Assembly (NCBI GenBank): GCA_964016875.1
Contig: OZ024730.1
Location: 34,763,795 to 34,827,794, forward strand
Reading direction: 5' to 3'
Length of the DNA: 64,000 bases
From: Fallopia convolvulus
Lineage: Eukaryota > Streptophyta > Magnoliopsida > Caryophyllales > Polygonaceae
In this document: piece by piece, positions 54,136 through 64,000 of the stretch
How positions within the stretch are numbered: the first letter of the stretch is position 1
Layout of the letters: every line of letters starts with the position of its first letter
Notes under the pieces: generated by a model
What the model was told of the DNA's origin: nothing
Seen by the model: only the letters and a program-made list of their open reading frames with translations
The model's database searches: none
Program-made: the position numbers and the translations under genes

Positions 54136-56935
54136 ATGAGAAGAACTCTGAGCGCTAGTGCACTAAACAACTACAATTCTGAACCCGAGCGTGCTTTTCA
54201 TAGGAGAAGAAGAGAGAAAAGGGAAGCTGAAACCCAAGCTATGGAAGGCGATCAGGAAAATGCACAGCAACAATTGTTGTTGCAACAACAACGACAACTG
54301 AATGCTCAACCACCTATGACATTGGGTGATTATGTGTTGCCACGCCATCAAGGGCCCACAGCTGGTGTGGTCCGACCTCCCATTCAGGCCAGGAATTTTG
54401 AGCTGAAGCCATCTCTGATTAATATGGTTCAGCAGAATCAGTTTGGAGGTCTACCTTTTGAGAATCCTCACCAACATCTCAACACTTTTCTGGAGCTTAT
54501 GGATAGGTGAAGATTCATGATGTTTCTGATGACGCGCTTTATTTGCGCACCTTCTCATTCTCTCTAAGAGACAGGGCTAAAGCATGGTTCAAGGCCCTGC
54601 CTCGTGGCACTATCACTACATGGGATGAGTTGGCCAAAGCTTTCCTGACCAAGTATTTCCCACCTAAGAAGACTGCAGAGATGAGGAATCAGATCAGTTC
54701 ATTTCAGATGAAGGATGGGGAATCTCTTTATGAAGGTTGGGAGAGGTTCAAGGAGCTTCTATTGTTATGCCCTCACCATGGAATAGACAAGTGGGTGCTT
54801 CTTCACACTTTTTACAATGTTGTTGACACCACCACCAGGCTGCTCATTTATGCCTCATCTGGAGGTACTATTATGAAGATGAATGTTAATGATGCTTGGG
54901 ATCAGATTGAGGACATTGGTCAACACACTCACTATTATAATGATGCTCGTTCTCTTCCAAGTTCTAAGAGATTAGCTGGGCTTTATGAAGTTGATAAAGA
55001 GACTTTGCACCAAGCACAGATTGATGCCATGACTCAGGAGATCAAGCAGTTGAAATTACAAATGAATGTTTCTCCTGTTTCTACCAGTGGAAGTCCTTCT
55101 CAAGTTGTTTCGAGTGTTGTTTGTCAGTTTTGTGGAGCTAGTGATCATACCATCAAATCTTGTGAATTGTTTGCCTCTAAAGATGAACCACAAGAGGAGG
55201 AAGCGAACTACATGAATAACTTCAACAGGGGGCCTAGGAATGACCCATACTCTAATTCCTATAACCCTAGTTGGAGGAATCATCCCAACTTCTCTTATGG
55301 GAATAATCAAGCACAACAGAGGCCACCTCCTGGATTTCCACCCGAAGCTCCTACTTATCAAAATCAAGCTTCTCAACCTACTCAGAAACCAGCTTGGGAG
55401 ACTGCTATTGAGAGCCTTGCCACTTCTATGAAGACTCTCACTGAAGAAGTAAGGGCCCAGGGAAAGAACTTGAAGATTATAGAACAACAGGTGGCTCAAC
55501 AAGCTGCCAATGTTCCAAGGCCAGCTGGCCAACTTCCTGGGCATCCTGAGGTGAATCCTAAGGGTCAATTGAATGCTGTCACACTTAGGAATGGAAGAGA
55601 ATTGGAGGATCCAAGGCCAAAGGAACCGAAGAAACATAGCAGTGAACCTGAAAAGCTTCAAGACGATGGAGAGAAGGAGAAAGAGGCTCCCTACATTCCA
55701 CCTCCTCCTTACAAGCCTCCTCTCCCATTCCCACAAGGAAAAGCCAAAGCTCAGACTGAGAAGCAATTCGGGAAGTTCTTAGAAGTTTTGAAGAAGCTCT
55801 ACATCAATATTCCATTCATAGATGCTCTTCAACAAATGCCTGCTTATGTGAAGTTCCTAAAGGAGATATTATCAAATAAGAGGAAAATTGAGGGTTGTCA
55901 AAAGGTGTCCCTTAATCAAGATTGTAGCTCCCTTGTTCAAAATAAGTTGCCACCTAAGCTTGGAGATCCTGGGAGCTTTTGTGTTCCCATTGTGATTGGC
56001 AATTGCACTTACAACGCGTTATGTGACTTGGGAGCTAGTGTGAGCTTGATTCCTCTTTCCATTTGCAAGAAGCTGGATCTTGGAGAACCTCAACCGGTGG
56101 ATATGACTCTCTTCATGGCTGATAGATCTACTGCATCACCTACAGGTATCCTTGAGGATATCCCCATTCAGGTCGGTAAATTCTATGTACCTGTTGATTT
56201 TATTGTTCTTGATATGCAAGATGATTTTCCCATTCCCATTATATTAGGAAGACCTTTCTTAGCTATTGCTGGAACTCTTATTGATGTAAAAGAGGGTGTT
56301 CTTTCTTTTTCTATTTGGGGGGAGAAAATTGAGTATAATTTCACTAAAGCTATCAAGCAACCTAGACTTGAGGATGAGTTTTGCAGATTAGATGTTATAG
56401 ACAGGGAAACTCAAGAAATGATGATGTCTGTGGCCACAAAAGACCCCATTGAGGAAATTTTGGACCACCCTGAGATGTCTACTAATGAGTTGGAAAGCAT
56501 CATTGTTGATGTGCTAGAAGTGGATGTTCAAGATGTTGGAGAAGAATCCCATGTTGCACCTAAAGTGGAGTTAAAGCCCCTTCCGTCTACACTGAGGTAT
56601 GAATTTCTTGGCTCTAATTCTACATACCCCGTGATAGTAAATGCTAGCTTAAGTGATGATGAAACTGCCAAATTGTTAAAAGAACTTAAGTTGCATCGAA
56701 AAGCCATAGGGTATACTATTGATGACTTGAAAGGGATCAATCCTTCTTTGTGCATGCATAGAATTTTATTAGAAGATGATCACAAGCCTTCTATTGAGCA
56801 TCAAAGACGACTCAACCCCAACATGAAAGAAGTAGTTAGAAAAGAAGTGCTGAAATTGTTAGATGCAGGCATTATTTACTCTATTTTTGATAGTGCTTGG
56901 GTGAGTCCTGTGCATGTTGTGCCTAAAAAGGGGGG
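54136..56935 (+). pseudogene. gag, protease and RT start of the Athila-like element
   Basis: ATG 54,136 begins MRRTLSASALNNYNSEPERA; a Gln-rich stretch follows. Capsid motifs are FENPHQHLNTFLELMD and, after a frame change near 54,505, VSDDALYLRTFSFSLRDRAKAWF (retrotransposon gag domain). A zinc knuckle CQFCGASDHTIKSC (CX2CX4HX4C) lies near 55,120. A Pro/Gln-rich linker leads to the aspartic protease with CDLGASVSLIPLS (~56,030) and ILGRPFLAIAGTLIDV. The RT start follows: HQRRLNPNMKEVVRKEV...WVSPVHVVPKKGG. The frame is lost at 56,930, where a G run has 6 G; 7 would keep frame with the next ORF. Codes for capsid, nucleocapsid and protease. Confidence 0.88.
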
Positions 56936-59482
56936 ATGACTGTTGTGAAAAATGAAAAGAATGAATTAATTCCAACTAGAACTGTCACGGGTTGGCGAAT
57001 GTGTATTGACTATAGAAAACTTAATCAAGCAAAAGATCATTTTCCTCTCCCCTTCATTGACCAAATGCTTGAAAGGTTGGCTAAACATACCCACTTCTGC
57101 TACTTGGATGGTTATAGTGGATTCTTCCAAATCCCTATACACCCAGATGACCAGGAGAAAACCACTTTCACTTGTCCTTATGGCACTTTTGCCTATAGGA
57201 GAATGCCCTTTGGGTTATGTAATGCTCCAGCCACCTTTCAACGATGCATGATGTCTATTTTCTCTGATTTTATTGAAGACATCATGGAAGTGTTTATGGA
57301 TGACTTTTCAGTATATGGTACTTCTTTTGATGCTTGTCTAGCTAACTTGTCTAGAGTATTACAGCGTTGTGAAGAAGCTAACCTTGTACTAAATTGGGAG
57401 AAATGCCACTTCATGGTAGGGATTGTTTTAGGCCATATGATTTCTAACCGTGGAATTGAGGTTGACAGGGCCAAGATAGAAGTCATTGAAGGAATGCCAC
57501 CACCAACTTCGGTAAAAGGGGTAAGGAGTTTCTTGGGTCATGCAGGTTTTTATAGGCGTTTCATTAAAGATTTCTCTAAAATTGCCAAACCGCTTACTAA
57601 CCTGCTCTTGAAAGATGTTGAGTTCAATTTTTCCCAGGAATGTCTAGAATCTTTTAACAGGTTGAAACAGGCATTGATCTCAGCTCCGATAATGCAAGCC
57701 CCTGATTGGAGTCTTCCATTTGAAGTGATGTGTGATGCAAGCGATTACGCTGTGGGAGCCGTGTTGGGACAAAGAAAGGATAAGAAACTTCATGCTATCT
57801 ACTATGCTAGTAGAACCTTGGATGAAGCACAGGTCAATTATGCTACAACAGAGAAGGAGCTACTAGTTGTGGTCTTTGCCTTTGAGAAATTTCGGTCCTA
57901 CCTTGTTGGGGCCAAAGTTATTGTCTACACTGATCATGCCGCTTTGAGGTACCTTTTGAGCAAGAAAGATGCTAAGCCAAGGCTGATTCGCTGGATTCTT
58001 CTTCTTCAGGAATTTGACTTGGAAATTAGAGACAAAAAGGGGATCGAGAATTTGGTGGCTGATCAGTTGACTAGAATGACACAAGAGCAAATGGAGTGCA
58101 CAAGAGGTGATTTTCCCATTGATGATTCATTCCCCGATGATCACCTTTTCAGGATTACTGAGGAACTTCTACAACTCTCTTCCTCTACAGTGCCATGGTA
58201 TGCTGATTTTGTGAATTATCTGGTGTGCAATGAAATGCCTGTTGGGTTGTCATTCCAACAAAAGAAGAAGTTCTTGTCTGATGTCAAACATTACTTTTGG
58301 AATGAGCCCTTCTTATTCAAGAGATGTGCTGATGGAGTCTATAGGCGTTGTATTCCTGAGGATGAAATTGAGAGTGTGATTACTCATTGTCATTCATTGC
58401 CTTGTGGTGGCCATGCTAGCTCTTCAAAGACCACTGCCAAGATCCTTCAGTCTACTTTGTATTGGCCATCCATGTTTAAAGATGTTCACCGGTATATTTC
58501 TTCTTGTGATTCTTGTCAACGCACCGGTAATATCTCGAGGAGGAATGAGATGCCTCTGAACAACATTCAAGAGGTTGAAATTTTTGATGTATGGGGAGTT
58601 GATTTCATGGGACCATTTCCACCGTCTTGCAACCATAAATACACACTTTTGGCGGTAGATTATGTGTCTAAATGGGTTGAAGCCATTGCATCACCAACAA
58701 ACGACTCAAGAGTTGTGTCCAAGTTCTTCAATAAAGTGATCTTTCCGAGGTTTGGAACTCCAAGAGTTGTAATCAGTGATGGTGGATCTCATTTCATCGA
58801 GAAGAAGTTTGAGAGCTTGTTGAAAAAGTATGGAGTTACTCACAGGATAGCCACCCCTTATCATCCACAAACGAGTGGACAAGTAGAGATCTCCAATCGG
58901 GAAATTAAAGCTATTTTAGAGAAAACTGTGTCCCGATCTCGAAAGGATTGGGCAATGAAGTTAGACGATGCTCTTTGGGCCTATAGGACGGCATTCAAGA
59001 CTCCCATTGGCACTACACCATACCGATTGATTTATGGGAAGTCTTGTCATCTTCTAGTGGAGCTTGAGCACAAAGCTTATTGGGCAATCAAACTGTTCAA
59101 TTATGACATGAAGGAAGCTGGTGAGAATAGAATGCTTCAATTACAAGAGCTTGAAGAGCTGAGGTTGGATGCCTATGAAAACGCCAAGATCTACAAAGAA
59201 AGAACGAAGAGATGGCATGACAAACATATACTCCCAAGAGAATTCAAGGAAGGTGAACTTGTCTTGCTATTCAATTCTAGACTACGGCTTTTTCCGGGCA
59301 AGCTAAAATCCCGATGGAGTGGCCCGTTCACAATCAAGAGAGTATTTCCCCATGGAGCCATAGAAATATGCAATGACAAAGGAGAAGTATTCAAGGTGAA
59401 TGGACAAAGGCTGAAGAAGTACATCACTGGAAGCTCGATTGAGGAGACAGTTTCCGTCCTCCTCCTTAATCCGATCACGTGA
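56936..59482 (+). CDS. RT-RNase H-integrase frame of the Athila-like element
   Basis: 848 codons open; translation would really continue from the upstream frame. RT: RMCIDYRKLNQA (a two-residue deletion follows), YLDGYSGFFQIPIHP, FGLCNAPATFQRCM, catalytic FMDD in VFMDDFSVYG, FLGHAGFYRRFI. RNase H: MCDASDYAVGAVL, TEKELLVVVFAFEKFR, YTDHAALRYL. Integrase: zinc region HCHSLPCGGHA...CDSCQR, catalytic VDFMGPF, ISDGGSHF and GQVEISNREIK (D, D, E), then a C-terminal SRWSGPFTIKRVFPHG module. All catalytic residues appear present. Ends at TGA 59,480-59,482. Confidence 0.93.
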   Translation: MTVVKNEKNELIPTRTVTGWRMCIDYRKLNQAKDHFPLPFIDQMLERLAKHTHFCYLDGYSGFFQIPIHPDDQEKTTFTCPYGTFAYRRMPFGLCNAPATFQRCMMSIFSDFIEDIMEVFMDDFSVYGTSFDACLANLSRVLQRCEEANLVLNWEKCHFMVGIVLGHMISNRGIEVDRAKIEVIEGMPPPTSVKGVRSFLGHAGFYRRFIKDFSKIAKPLTNLLLKDVEFNFSQECLESFNRLKQALISAPIMQAPDWSLPFEVMCDASDYAVGAVLGQRKDKKLHAIYYASRTLDEAQVNYATTEKELLVVVFAFEKFRSYLVGAKVIVYTDHAALRYLLSKKDAKPRLIRWILLLQEFDLEIRDKKGIENLVADQLTRMTQEQMECTRGDFPIDDSFPDDHLFRITEELLQLSSSTVPWYADFVNYLVCNEMPVGLSFQQKKKFLSDVKHYFWNEPFLFKRCADGVYRRCIPEDEIESVITHCHSLPCGGHASSSKTTAKILQSTLYWPSMFKDVHRYISSCDSCQRTGNISRRNEMPLNNIQEVEIFDVWGVDFMGPFPPSCNHKYTLLAVDYVSKWVEAIASPTNDSRVVSKFFNKVIFPRFGTPRVVISDGGSHFIEKKFESLLKKYGVTHRIATPYHPQTSGQVEISNREIKAILEKTVSRSRKDWAMKLDDALWAYRTAFKTPIGTTPYRLIYGKSCHLLVELEHKAYWAIKLFNYDMKEAGENRMLQLQELEELRLDAYENAKIYKERTKRWHDKHILPREFKEGELVLLFNSRLRLFPGKLKSRWSGPFTIKRVFPHGAIEICNDKGEVFKVNGQRLKKYITGSSIEETVSVLLLNPIT

Positions 59483-59525
59483 ATAGAAGATGGAAGGTCA
59501 AGCTAATGACCTTAAAAGAGCGTTG

Positions 59526-59543
59526 GATGGGAGGCAACCCATC
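59526..59543 (+). other. post-pol hairpin with GGGAGGCAACCC loop region
   Basis: GATGGG-AGGCAA-CCCATC forms a perfect 6-bp stem. The related element has CTTGG-GAGGCAAA-CCAAG at 47,676-47,693 (reversed): a different stem, still paired. It is probably an RNA structure. Confidence 0.5.
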
Positions 59544-59589
59544 AGGTACGTTTTCTTCTTCGTTTTTTTTTATTATTTATTAAAAAAAA

Positions 59590-60384
59590 AATCTTAAGTA
59601 ATTTCGGACGGGAATTTAACCAGTAAAATTCTCGGCCTGAGACTCGACCGAATCTCCGGCCGAGTTTTGCACACAAAAAAAAAGAAGCGCATACACTAGT
59701 TAAAAACTCGGTCTGAAACTCGACCGAGTTTCAGACCGAGTTTTGCAAACAAAATGCCAGCTGAAAATTTAAAAAAAAATCTTTTATTTTATTTATTTTC
59801 TTTTTCTTTTATTCCTCTTTTCTTTCTCGCTTCTCTCTCTCCTCCCTCTATTCTCGCCCGACTACCTCTCTCTCCCGACCCCCTCAAACTCCCTCTCAAT
59901 CCTACAAATTTCCGGCCACCAAGGAGACTCGGTCCGGCCACCTCTCCACCGGAATCCCTCCACCGCATCACCAGCGAGACTGCAGCGAGCCTCTGCGCGT
60001 CGTTCCGCCCAGGTGCGAAGCTAGCAATTGGGGATTTTTTTTTATTTGTATTATTAATCTGAAATTTCTGGTGTTTATTGGGCTAATTTGCTATATTAAT
60101 TTATACTTGTTGGATTTAGGGAGGTTTGAGTGAAAAATTTGATAGTCACAATGCCATGAATTCTTGCTAGACTTGGGTGTTTAACTAATTTGAGTTCTAA
60201 GGGTTTCAAATTGCAATTCGCTTTGCTAAGAACTTGAATTATTATTGTTGTTGGTCGTCCTTGCCGGGACGACAAACTTGTGGCACATTGTTGTTGATCG
60301 TTCTTGCCGGAACGATACTTGTTTGGCTTTTGCTTGCTTGGTTGTGTTTGTTTACCTTGTGTGTAGGCGATACAGGTTTCCGAG
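59590..60384 (+). other. post-pol non-coding region with ACTCGGTC palindromes
   Basis: 59,706-59,741 is a hairpin with perfect 16-bp arms (ACTCGGTCTGAAACTC) and a 4-base loop; 59,633-59,670 is a decayed second copy. The same ACTCGGTC...GACCGAGT theme fills the LTR repeat. A pyrimidine-rich tract (59,760-59,900) could be the leader of the 3' ORF. Confidence 0.6.
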
Positions 60385-61696
60385 ATGTCTAAGCGCCTAA
60401 AGAGTATGTGAGGAAAGGCTTCTTCATCCTCTAGACCTCTAGCTCCTCCCACTCGCGTCGGAGAGACAACTCCTGACTCACTTGGTATTAACTTCACTAA
60501 GCAGATGCATTACACCAAGTTTGATTTGTTGAAGAAGAGGACTATTGCTACTACTCGATACCTCGATTTTGACTTGGTAGACGCTTTGGGTATCCGGAGT
60601 GATATTGATTTGATGGTAGAACGTCTGGGATGGGAAGAATTCATCCATCTTCAAGAGCCGACATTCAAGGGCCTTACCTTGGAATTTCTCTCCACCGTTG
60701 AGTCCGAGGTCATTCAAGGCAAGCATTGTGAAGAGGGTCGTGTTCGGTTTCTCTTGGGGGATGAGGATCGGGAGCTCACTCTGAAAGAAATAAGCAACAT
60801 CTATGGTTTTCTAGTCATCACCGATTTCAAAACCCCCCGCATTCAACGCCGTGTCGAGTTCTTTTCACCCGGGCTATTTTGGGGTGAGATTGGTGCGGGA
60901 TCTTATGATCCTAAAACCACGAAGGCCACTACAATCAACAACCCTGCCATTCGCCTCCTTCAGCGGTTCATGGCCCATACTATTTTTGGCCGAGGTGATG
61001 GCGCTAAGAACAATGTGCCTCAGAAGGAGCTTACAGTTATATGTGCTGCCCTTAAAGATGAGAAAGTCAATTCTGTTGGGATCCTCGTACATCATTTACA
61101 ACATGTGAGTGACAAGAAGTCGGGGGAAATCGTTATTGGTGGCTTGATTACTCGCCTTGCACGTCACTTTGGGATTGATTTTAGAAGGCGACTTGATACC
61201 ATTCCTCCTCAGCCCATTGGCCCGGCCTATTTGAACAACATGAGGGTGCTCTCCAATTACAACAACAAGTGGTTTTGGGCTTTTCCCTCCGGCTCTTTGT
61301 ACTTCCAACTTCCGAACCCCGAGCACATCAATTAGTATTCCATCCAATTGGAAGATACATGCTCTCTCCACTGATCCTACTTGTGCCCAAGCTAAGTCTG
61401 GGGCTCTTTTGGGAGATGCTATGGAGGCCGACTATGATGAGGATGATGTTGATGATGAGAATGATGATGACTTTGATCCGTCGGATACAATGGGAGGACA
61501 AGGCGGCACCATTGCTTCTCTTGCCGATAGTCTTGCCACCATGAATCGGGAATTTACCGCTCAATTTGCCAACATCAACGCCTCGATTGCTTCGCTCTCC
61601 ACACATGTTGACACTCTCTTTCAGGAGATGCACACCAAGATCGATGATTGGCGCGCTTCCGCTTGGCAACCTGGACCACCTCATCCACCAGAGTAG
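60385..61696 (+). pseudogene. Athila-type 3' ORF (envelope-position ORF)
   Basis: ATG 60,385 begins MSKRLKSM and is stopped by TGA at 60,409 (the ninth codon), where the family usually has Arg. The frame then continues GKASSSSRPLAPPTR and 60,505-61,335: RYLDFDLVDALGIRSDIDLM, LGWEEF, LTLEFLSTVE, ELTLKEISNIYGF and KKSGEIVIGGLITRLARHFGI. This matches my memory of Athila ORF-1-type / 'putative plant transposon' proteins. A shift near 61,335 leads to an acidic segment (EADYDEDDVDDENDDDFD) and a coiled-coil-like tail (61,409-61,696). It sits where retroviruses have env, but I see no signal peptide or membrane segment. Function unknown. Confidence 0.75.
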
Positions 61697-63103
61697 TGAC
61701 TATGTGAGTGTTTCTCTTCCCTTCTCTTTTATTCTCTACATTGGGGACAATGTAGGTTTTAATCTTGGGGGTGGGAAACATTTTCATGTTTTGCATTGCA
61801 TATAGTTTAGTTTGCATATTTAGTTGAATTTTGCTTGCATTTGAATACAAAAAAAAAAATAGACAAAAAATTTGCATTCTAGGAGCTATGGATTTCTCTT
61901 CAAGTGAAATATCCCTTGTCCTCAAAATTTTCTCTATGGAATTCTACCCCTTCGACTTGCTTAAAATGCTTGAAGTTTTGATGATGACTGACTATGTTAT
62001 GAATTAGTTTGATGATTGAATGAGCTTGCATATTCTTTGAAACTTGAGTTAATATTGAAGTTCTAGACAAAAAGCCTTGTGAGGATTATTGTTTTCCTTT
62101 CTTAGGACTAAAATAATGTCATGATGTCCTTTCTTTTGTGTGTGATGCTCACTTTGATTGCTTCCTCTAGAACTTGCTTTTGACTCTTTTTCAAGACCGC
62201 TCTTATGACTCTTGCATGCGACTTTGAAGTGATTGAGGCACTATTTTCTTAACCTTTATACTCCTTATCCACCTTGCATAATTTCCTTTGTTTGAAGCCC
62301 CTTCTCGAGCCTTAGCCTTATTCTTTTGAAGCTCCACAAAATTAATCCGAGCCTTTGTAAGCCTAACCCATCCGGGAACTAGGATAACTACTCGATTGAC
62401 TCTGTGGTTGCAAGCTAAGCTTGGGGAGACTTATATGTATTTGGTGATTGGGTTGTGTAATATGCTAGTACTTTTTATCTTTGAAAAAAAAGATTAAAAA
62501 GAAGAAAAAAAAATCAAATCAAAAAATGCTTTGAAAAAAAACAAAAAAAAAACAAAACAAAGCAAAAAGAAAAAAAAAGAGTATGAGAAATAAGGGAATA
62601 AAGGGGTGTTGCTGGTGTATGAGAATAAGTTGCTTGGAAAGAAAATCATAAGACATGGTGTTCAATCGAGTTTACTTAAGTCTCGATTCCCGGGATTTAG
62701 CACCACATGGCCTAAATATTTCCCCACCTATTTCTTATCACCTTGCCCCCATTACAACCCAATAAAAGACCTCTTGATCATTGTTAAATGCAAGGTCCCA
62801 TGCAGTGGAGATTTAGAACGCTTTTGCAAGCCTATGGTAGCTAAGCTTTCAAATGTGAGATTTGAGTGAAACACGTCCTATTTAAACACATGAGAGAGAG
62901 CGAAAAACACATTATCCTAAGTGAGGTCTAGAATGAATATGTTGGCTCACTTTCTTTGAATTTCACAAATGCATGCTATGATTTTGATTGTTGATCTATA
63001 CTTCTAAACTCTTTGTCTAGTTCGTTGTCAAGATGGATGCATCACTTGCTTGTTATGTGGGGTGTTAGATTCTATTTCTTACTTGAGGACAAGTAAGGTT
63101 TAA
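61697..63103 (+). other. non-coding 3' region of the Athila-like element
   Basis: No gene. 61,742-61,778 holds a second purine-tract motif (GGGGACAATGTAGGTTTTAA then CTTGGGGGTGGGAAA). 62,480-62,585 is an A-rich stretch broken by G. Several patches match the internal region of the 44.6-50.3 kb element. Confidence 0.7.
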
Positions 63104-63116
63104 GCTTGGGGGATTT
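63104..63116 (+). other. polypurine tract of the Athila-like element
   Basis: GCTTGGGGGATTT directly before the 3' LTR, preceded by TTGAGGACAAGTAAGGTTTA. Confidence 0.8.
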
Positions 63117-63390
63117 TGAAAGCATGCATTTTAGTCTAGGATTAAGCATCTTTATTTCCTTAGTTTAGTTGCTTTTATTTTCTTTTCTTCTTGGTTTTAT
63201 TGTCTTTTTAGTAGAATTTGTAGTTTCGGTTTCTACTCTTTCTTTGTTCGATTTCAGGATCATTTGGAGATGGATTCAAGGAGTTATGGCAACAACAAGG
63301 ACAAGGACGAGTGGAGCAACCCGATAGGAACTGTCTAGGAGTCAAGCGGATGCAAGGAATTGAAGAGAAGATGGGCAAACGCTCGGTGGA
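63117..63390 (+). repeat. truncated 3' LTR of the Athila-like element
   Basis: The first 274 bp only, about 98.5% like 52,518-52,791. It stops at GCTCGGTGGA and unrelated sequence follows, so about 1.2 kb of LTR is missing. Confidence 0.9.
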
Positions 63391-64000
63391 GCGTACATGC
63401 TAGTGCATGGTTTTGGGTGAGCGTACATGCTAGTGCATGGTTTGTAGCTGTTGTTGTCATAAATCTACTTTTTCATCTCTGACACTTGTCTTCCATTGCT
63501 TCTTGACCTCTAGAGCTGGCGAAGTTTCTAGGCTCAACAATTTACTTAAATTCACCTTTGCTTTCGGGGTGAGGAGACAGGTGAGGTAGATGTCTTATCA
63601 TAAAACCTCCTTCATAAGCAATGTCTTAGTATTGCTTCTTTTCTTGCGTGAAATGTTTCGCTTGCTCATCCTAGCCAATTTTGTAAAACCTAAACCACCA
63701 TATTGCAAAGAGGTATCAACTTGATTCCACAAACGTTGTGACTGAAGTGAGATCCCAATCATGGAAAGCGAGATACGTTCTTTCACTATAGTTCTTGTTG
63801 GTTCTCCTTCATTGACTTTTGCACAATGATCTTTTTTATGGGCCTCTCAAGGATCTTTGTTGGAAATTACTTTATGCGATGATGACTCTTCAAAGATAAA
63901 GGGAAGACTTCTGTGGAGCAAGATCTATGAGGACGTCTTCAATTCTGAATGTGTTGATGCCCTTGTGAAGGGTGCTACATGAAATTTCCATAATAGATAG
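63391..64000. other. unclassified end region with a 30-bp tandem repeat
   Basis: Starts with GCGTACATGCTAGTGCATGG present twice (63,391 and 63,421). On the minus strand 63,786-63,598 an open frame contains QYGGLGFTKL, which weakly recalls the GGLG motif after LINE RT; not enough for a call. Nothing else recognised. Confidence 0.35.

Larger units (their letters stand above)
52518..63390 (+). mobile_element. Athila-like Ty3/gypsy retrotransposon
   Basis: LTR 52,518-54,010, primer site TGGCGCCGTTGCCGGGGA (54,017-54,034, exact complement of the tRNA-Asp 3' end), gag-protease, RT-RNase H-integrase, a 3' ORF of Athila type, purine tract and 274 bp of 3' LTR. The order PR-RT-RH-IN and the extra 3' ORF place it in the Athila group. 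The LTR overlap differs at about 4 of 274 positions, so it is young. Lesions are few: a shift in gag, one G lost in RT, an early TGA and a shift in the 3' ORF. Confidence 0.92.

Noticed and set aside
60505..61335. True envelope glycoprotein gene
   Set aside because: Position fits, but I see no signal peptide, transmembrane segment or glycoprotein-like features.
62480..62590. LINE or SINE poly-A tail
   Set aside because: The A-rich stretch lies within the 3' region of the Athila-like element and has no target duplications; it appears part of that element.
63598..63786. LINE remnant on the minus strand (QYGGLGFTKL)
   Set aside because: A single GGLG-like motif is too little evidence without neighbouring RT or zinc-finger motifs.

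Overview
This window is repeat-dense nuclear DNA of a flowering plant, most likely a eudicot. The evidence is plant-type LTR retrotransposons (SIRE-like Ty1/copia, Athila-like Ty3/gypsy, other copia), plant L1-like LINE pieces, MITEs, a hAT-like and a CACTA-like DNA transposon, AT-rich spacers, and a fragment of a plant respiratory burst oxidase (RBOH) gene with its introns. I see no complete host gene and no rRNA, tRNA or CRISPR. Almost every long reading frame belongs to a transposable element, and most are broken.

Layout. 0.3-2.7 kb: a duplicated non-coding segment holding a tRNA-derived SINE, then a hAT-like element with an 8-bp target duplication. 4.1-7.4 kb: 5' half of an L1-like LINE. 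The zinc-finger and RNase H end of a LINE in the same direction lies at 38.3-39.5 kb, so the 31 kb between is best read as a nest of later insertions. That nest holds a 691-bp element with perfect 30-bp inverted ends, a perfect 42-bp hairpin, a minus-strand copia element (8,886-14,820), a short non-autonomous LTR element (15,794-18,313), an Athila-type LTR (19.6-20.7 kb) and three blocks of one SIRE-like copia family: A (minus, 3' part), B (plus, nearly complete) and C (minus, protease-integrase). A and C look like two halves of one element split by B, followed by a deletion that removed most of B's 3' LTR.

40,133-52,035 is a CACTA-like transposon. Its insertion point can be fixed because the uninterrupted version of the flanking sequence exists near 1.06 kb. 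It carries a 39-bp minisatellite of about 45 units and a captured RBOH fragment of four exon pieces with recognisable introns. An Athila-related non-autonomous LTR element (44,623-50,272) sits inside that fragment, inserted at the first five bases of an exon, with a GTGTG target duplication.

52,518-63,390 is an Athila-like gypsy element with 5' LTR, tRNA-Asp primer site, gag-protease, a long RT-RNase H-integrase frame, an additional 3' ORF and a truncated 3' LTR. Only a few point lesions break it.

Worth most attention: the gene-capturing CACTA element; the very strong enrichment of GGGAAC/GTTCCC throughout the SIRE-like family; extra 3' ORFs in both retroelement superfamilies; hairpins whose stems change in a compensated way between copies; and duplicated polypurine-tract motifs. 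All family names rest on motif recognition by eye, without database searches.
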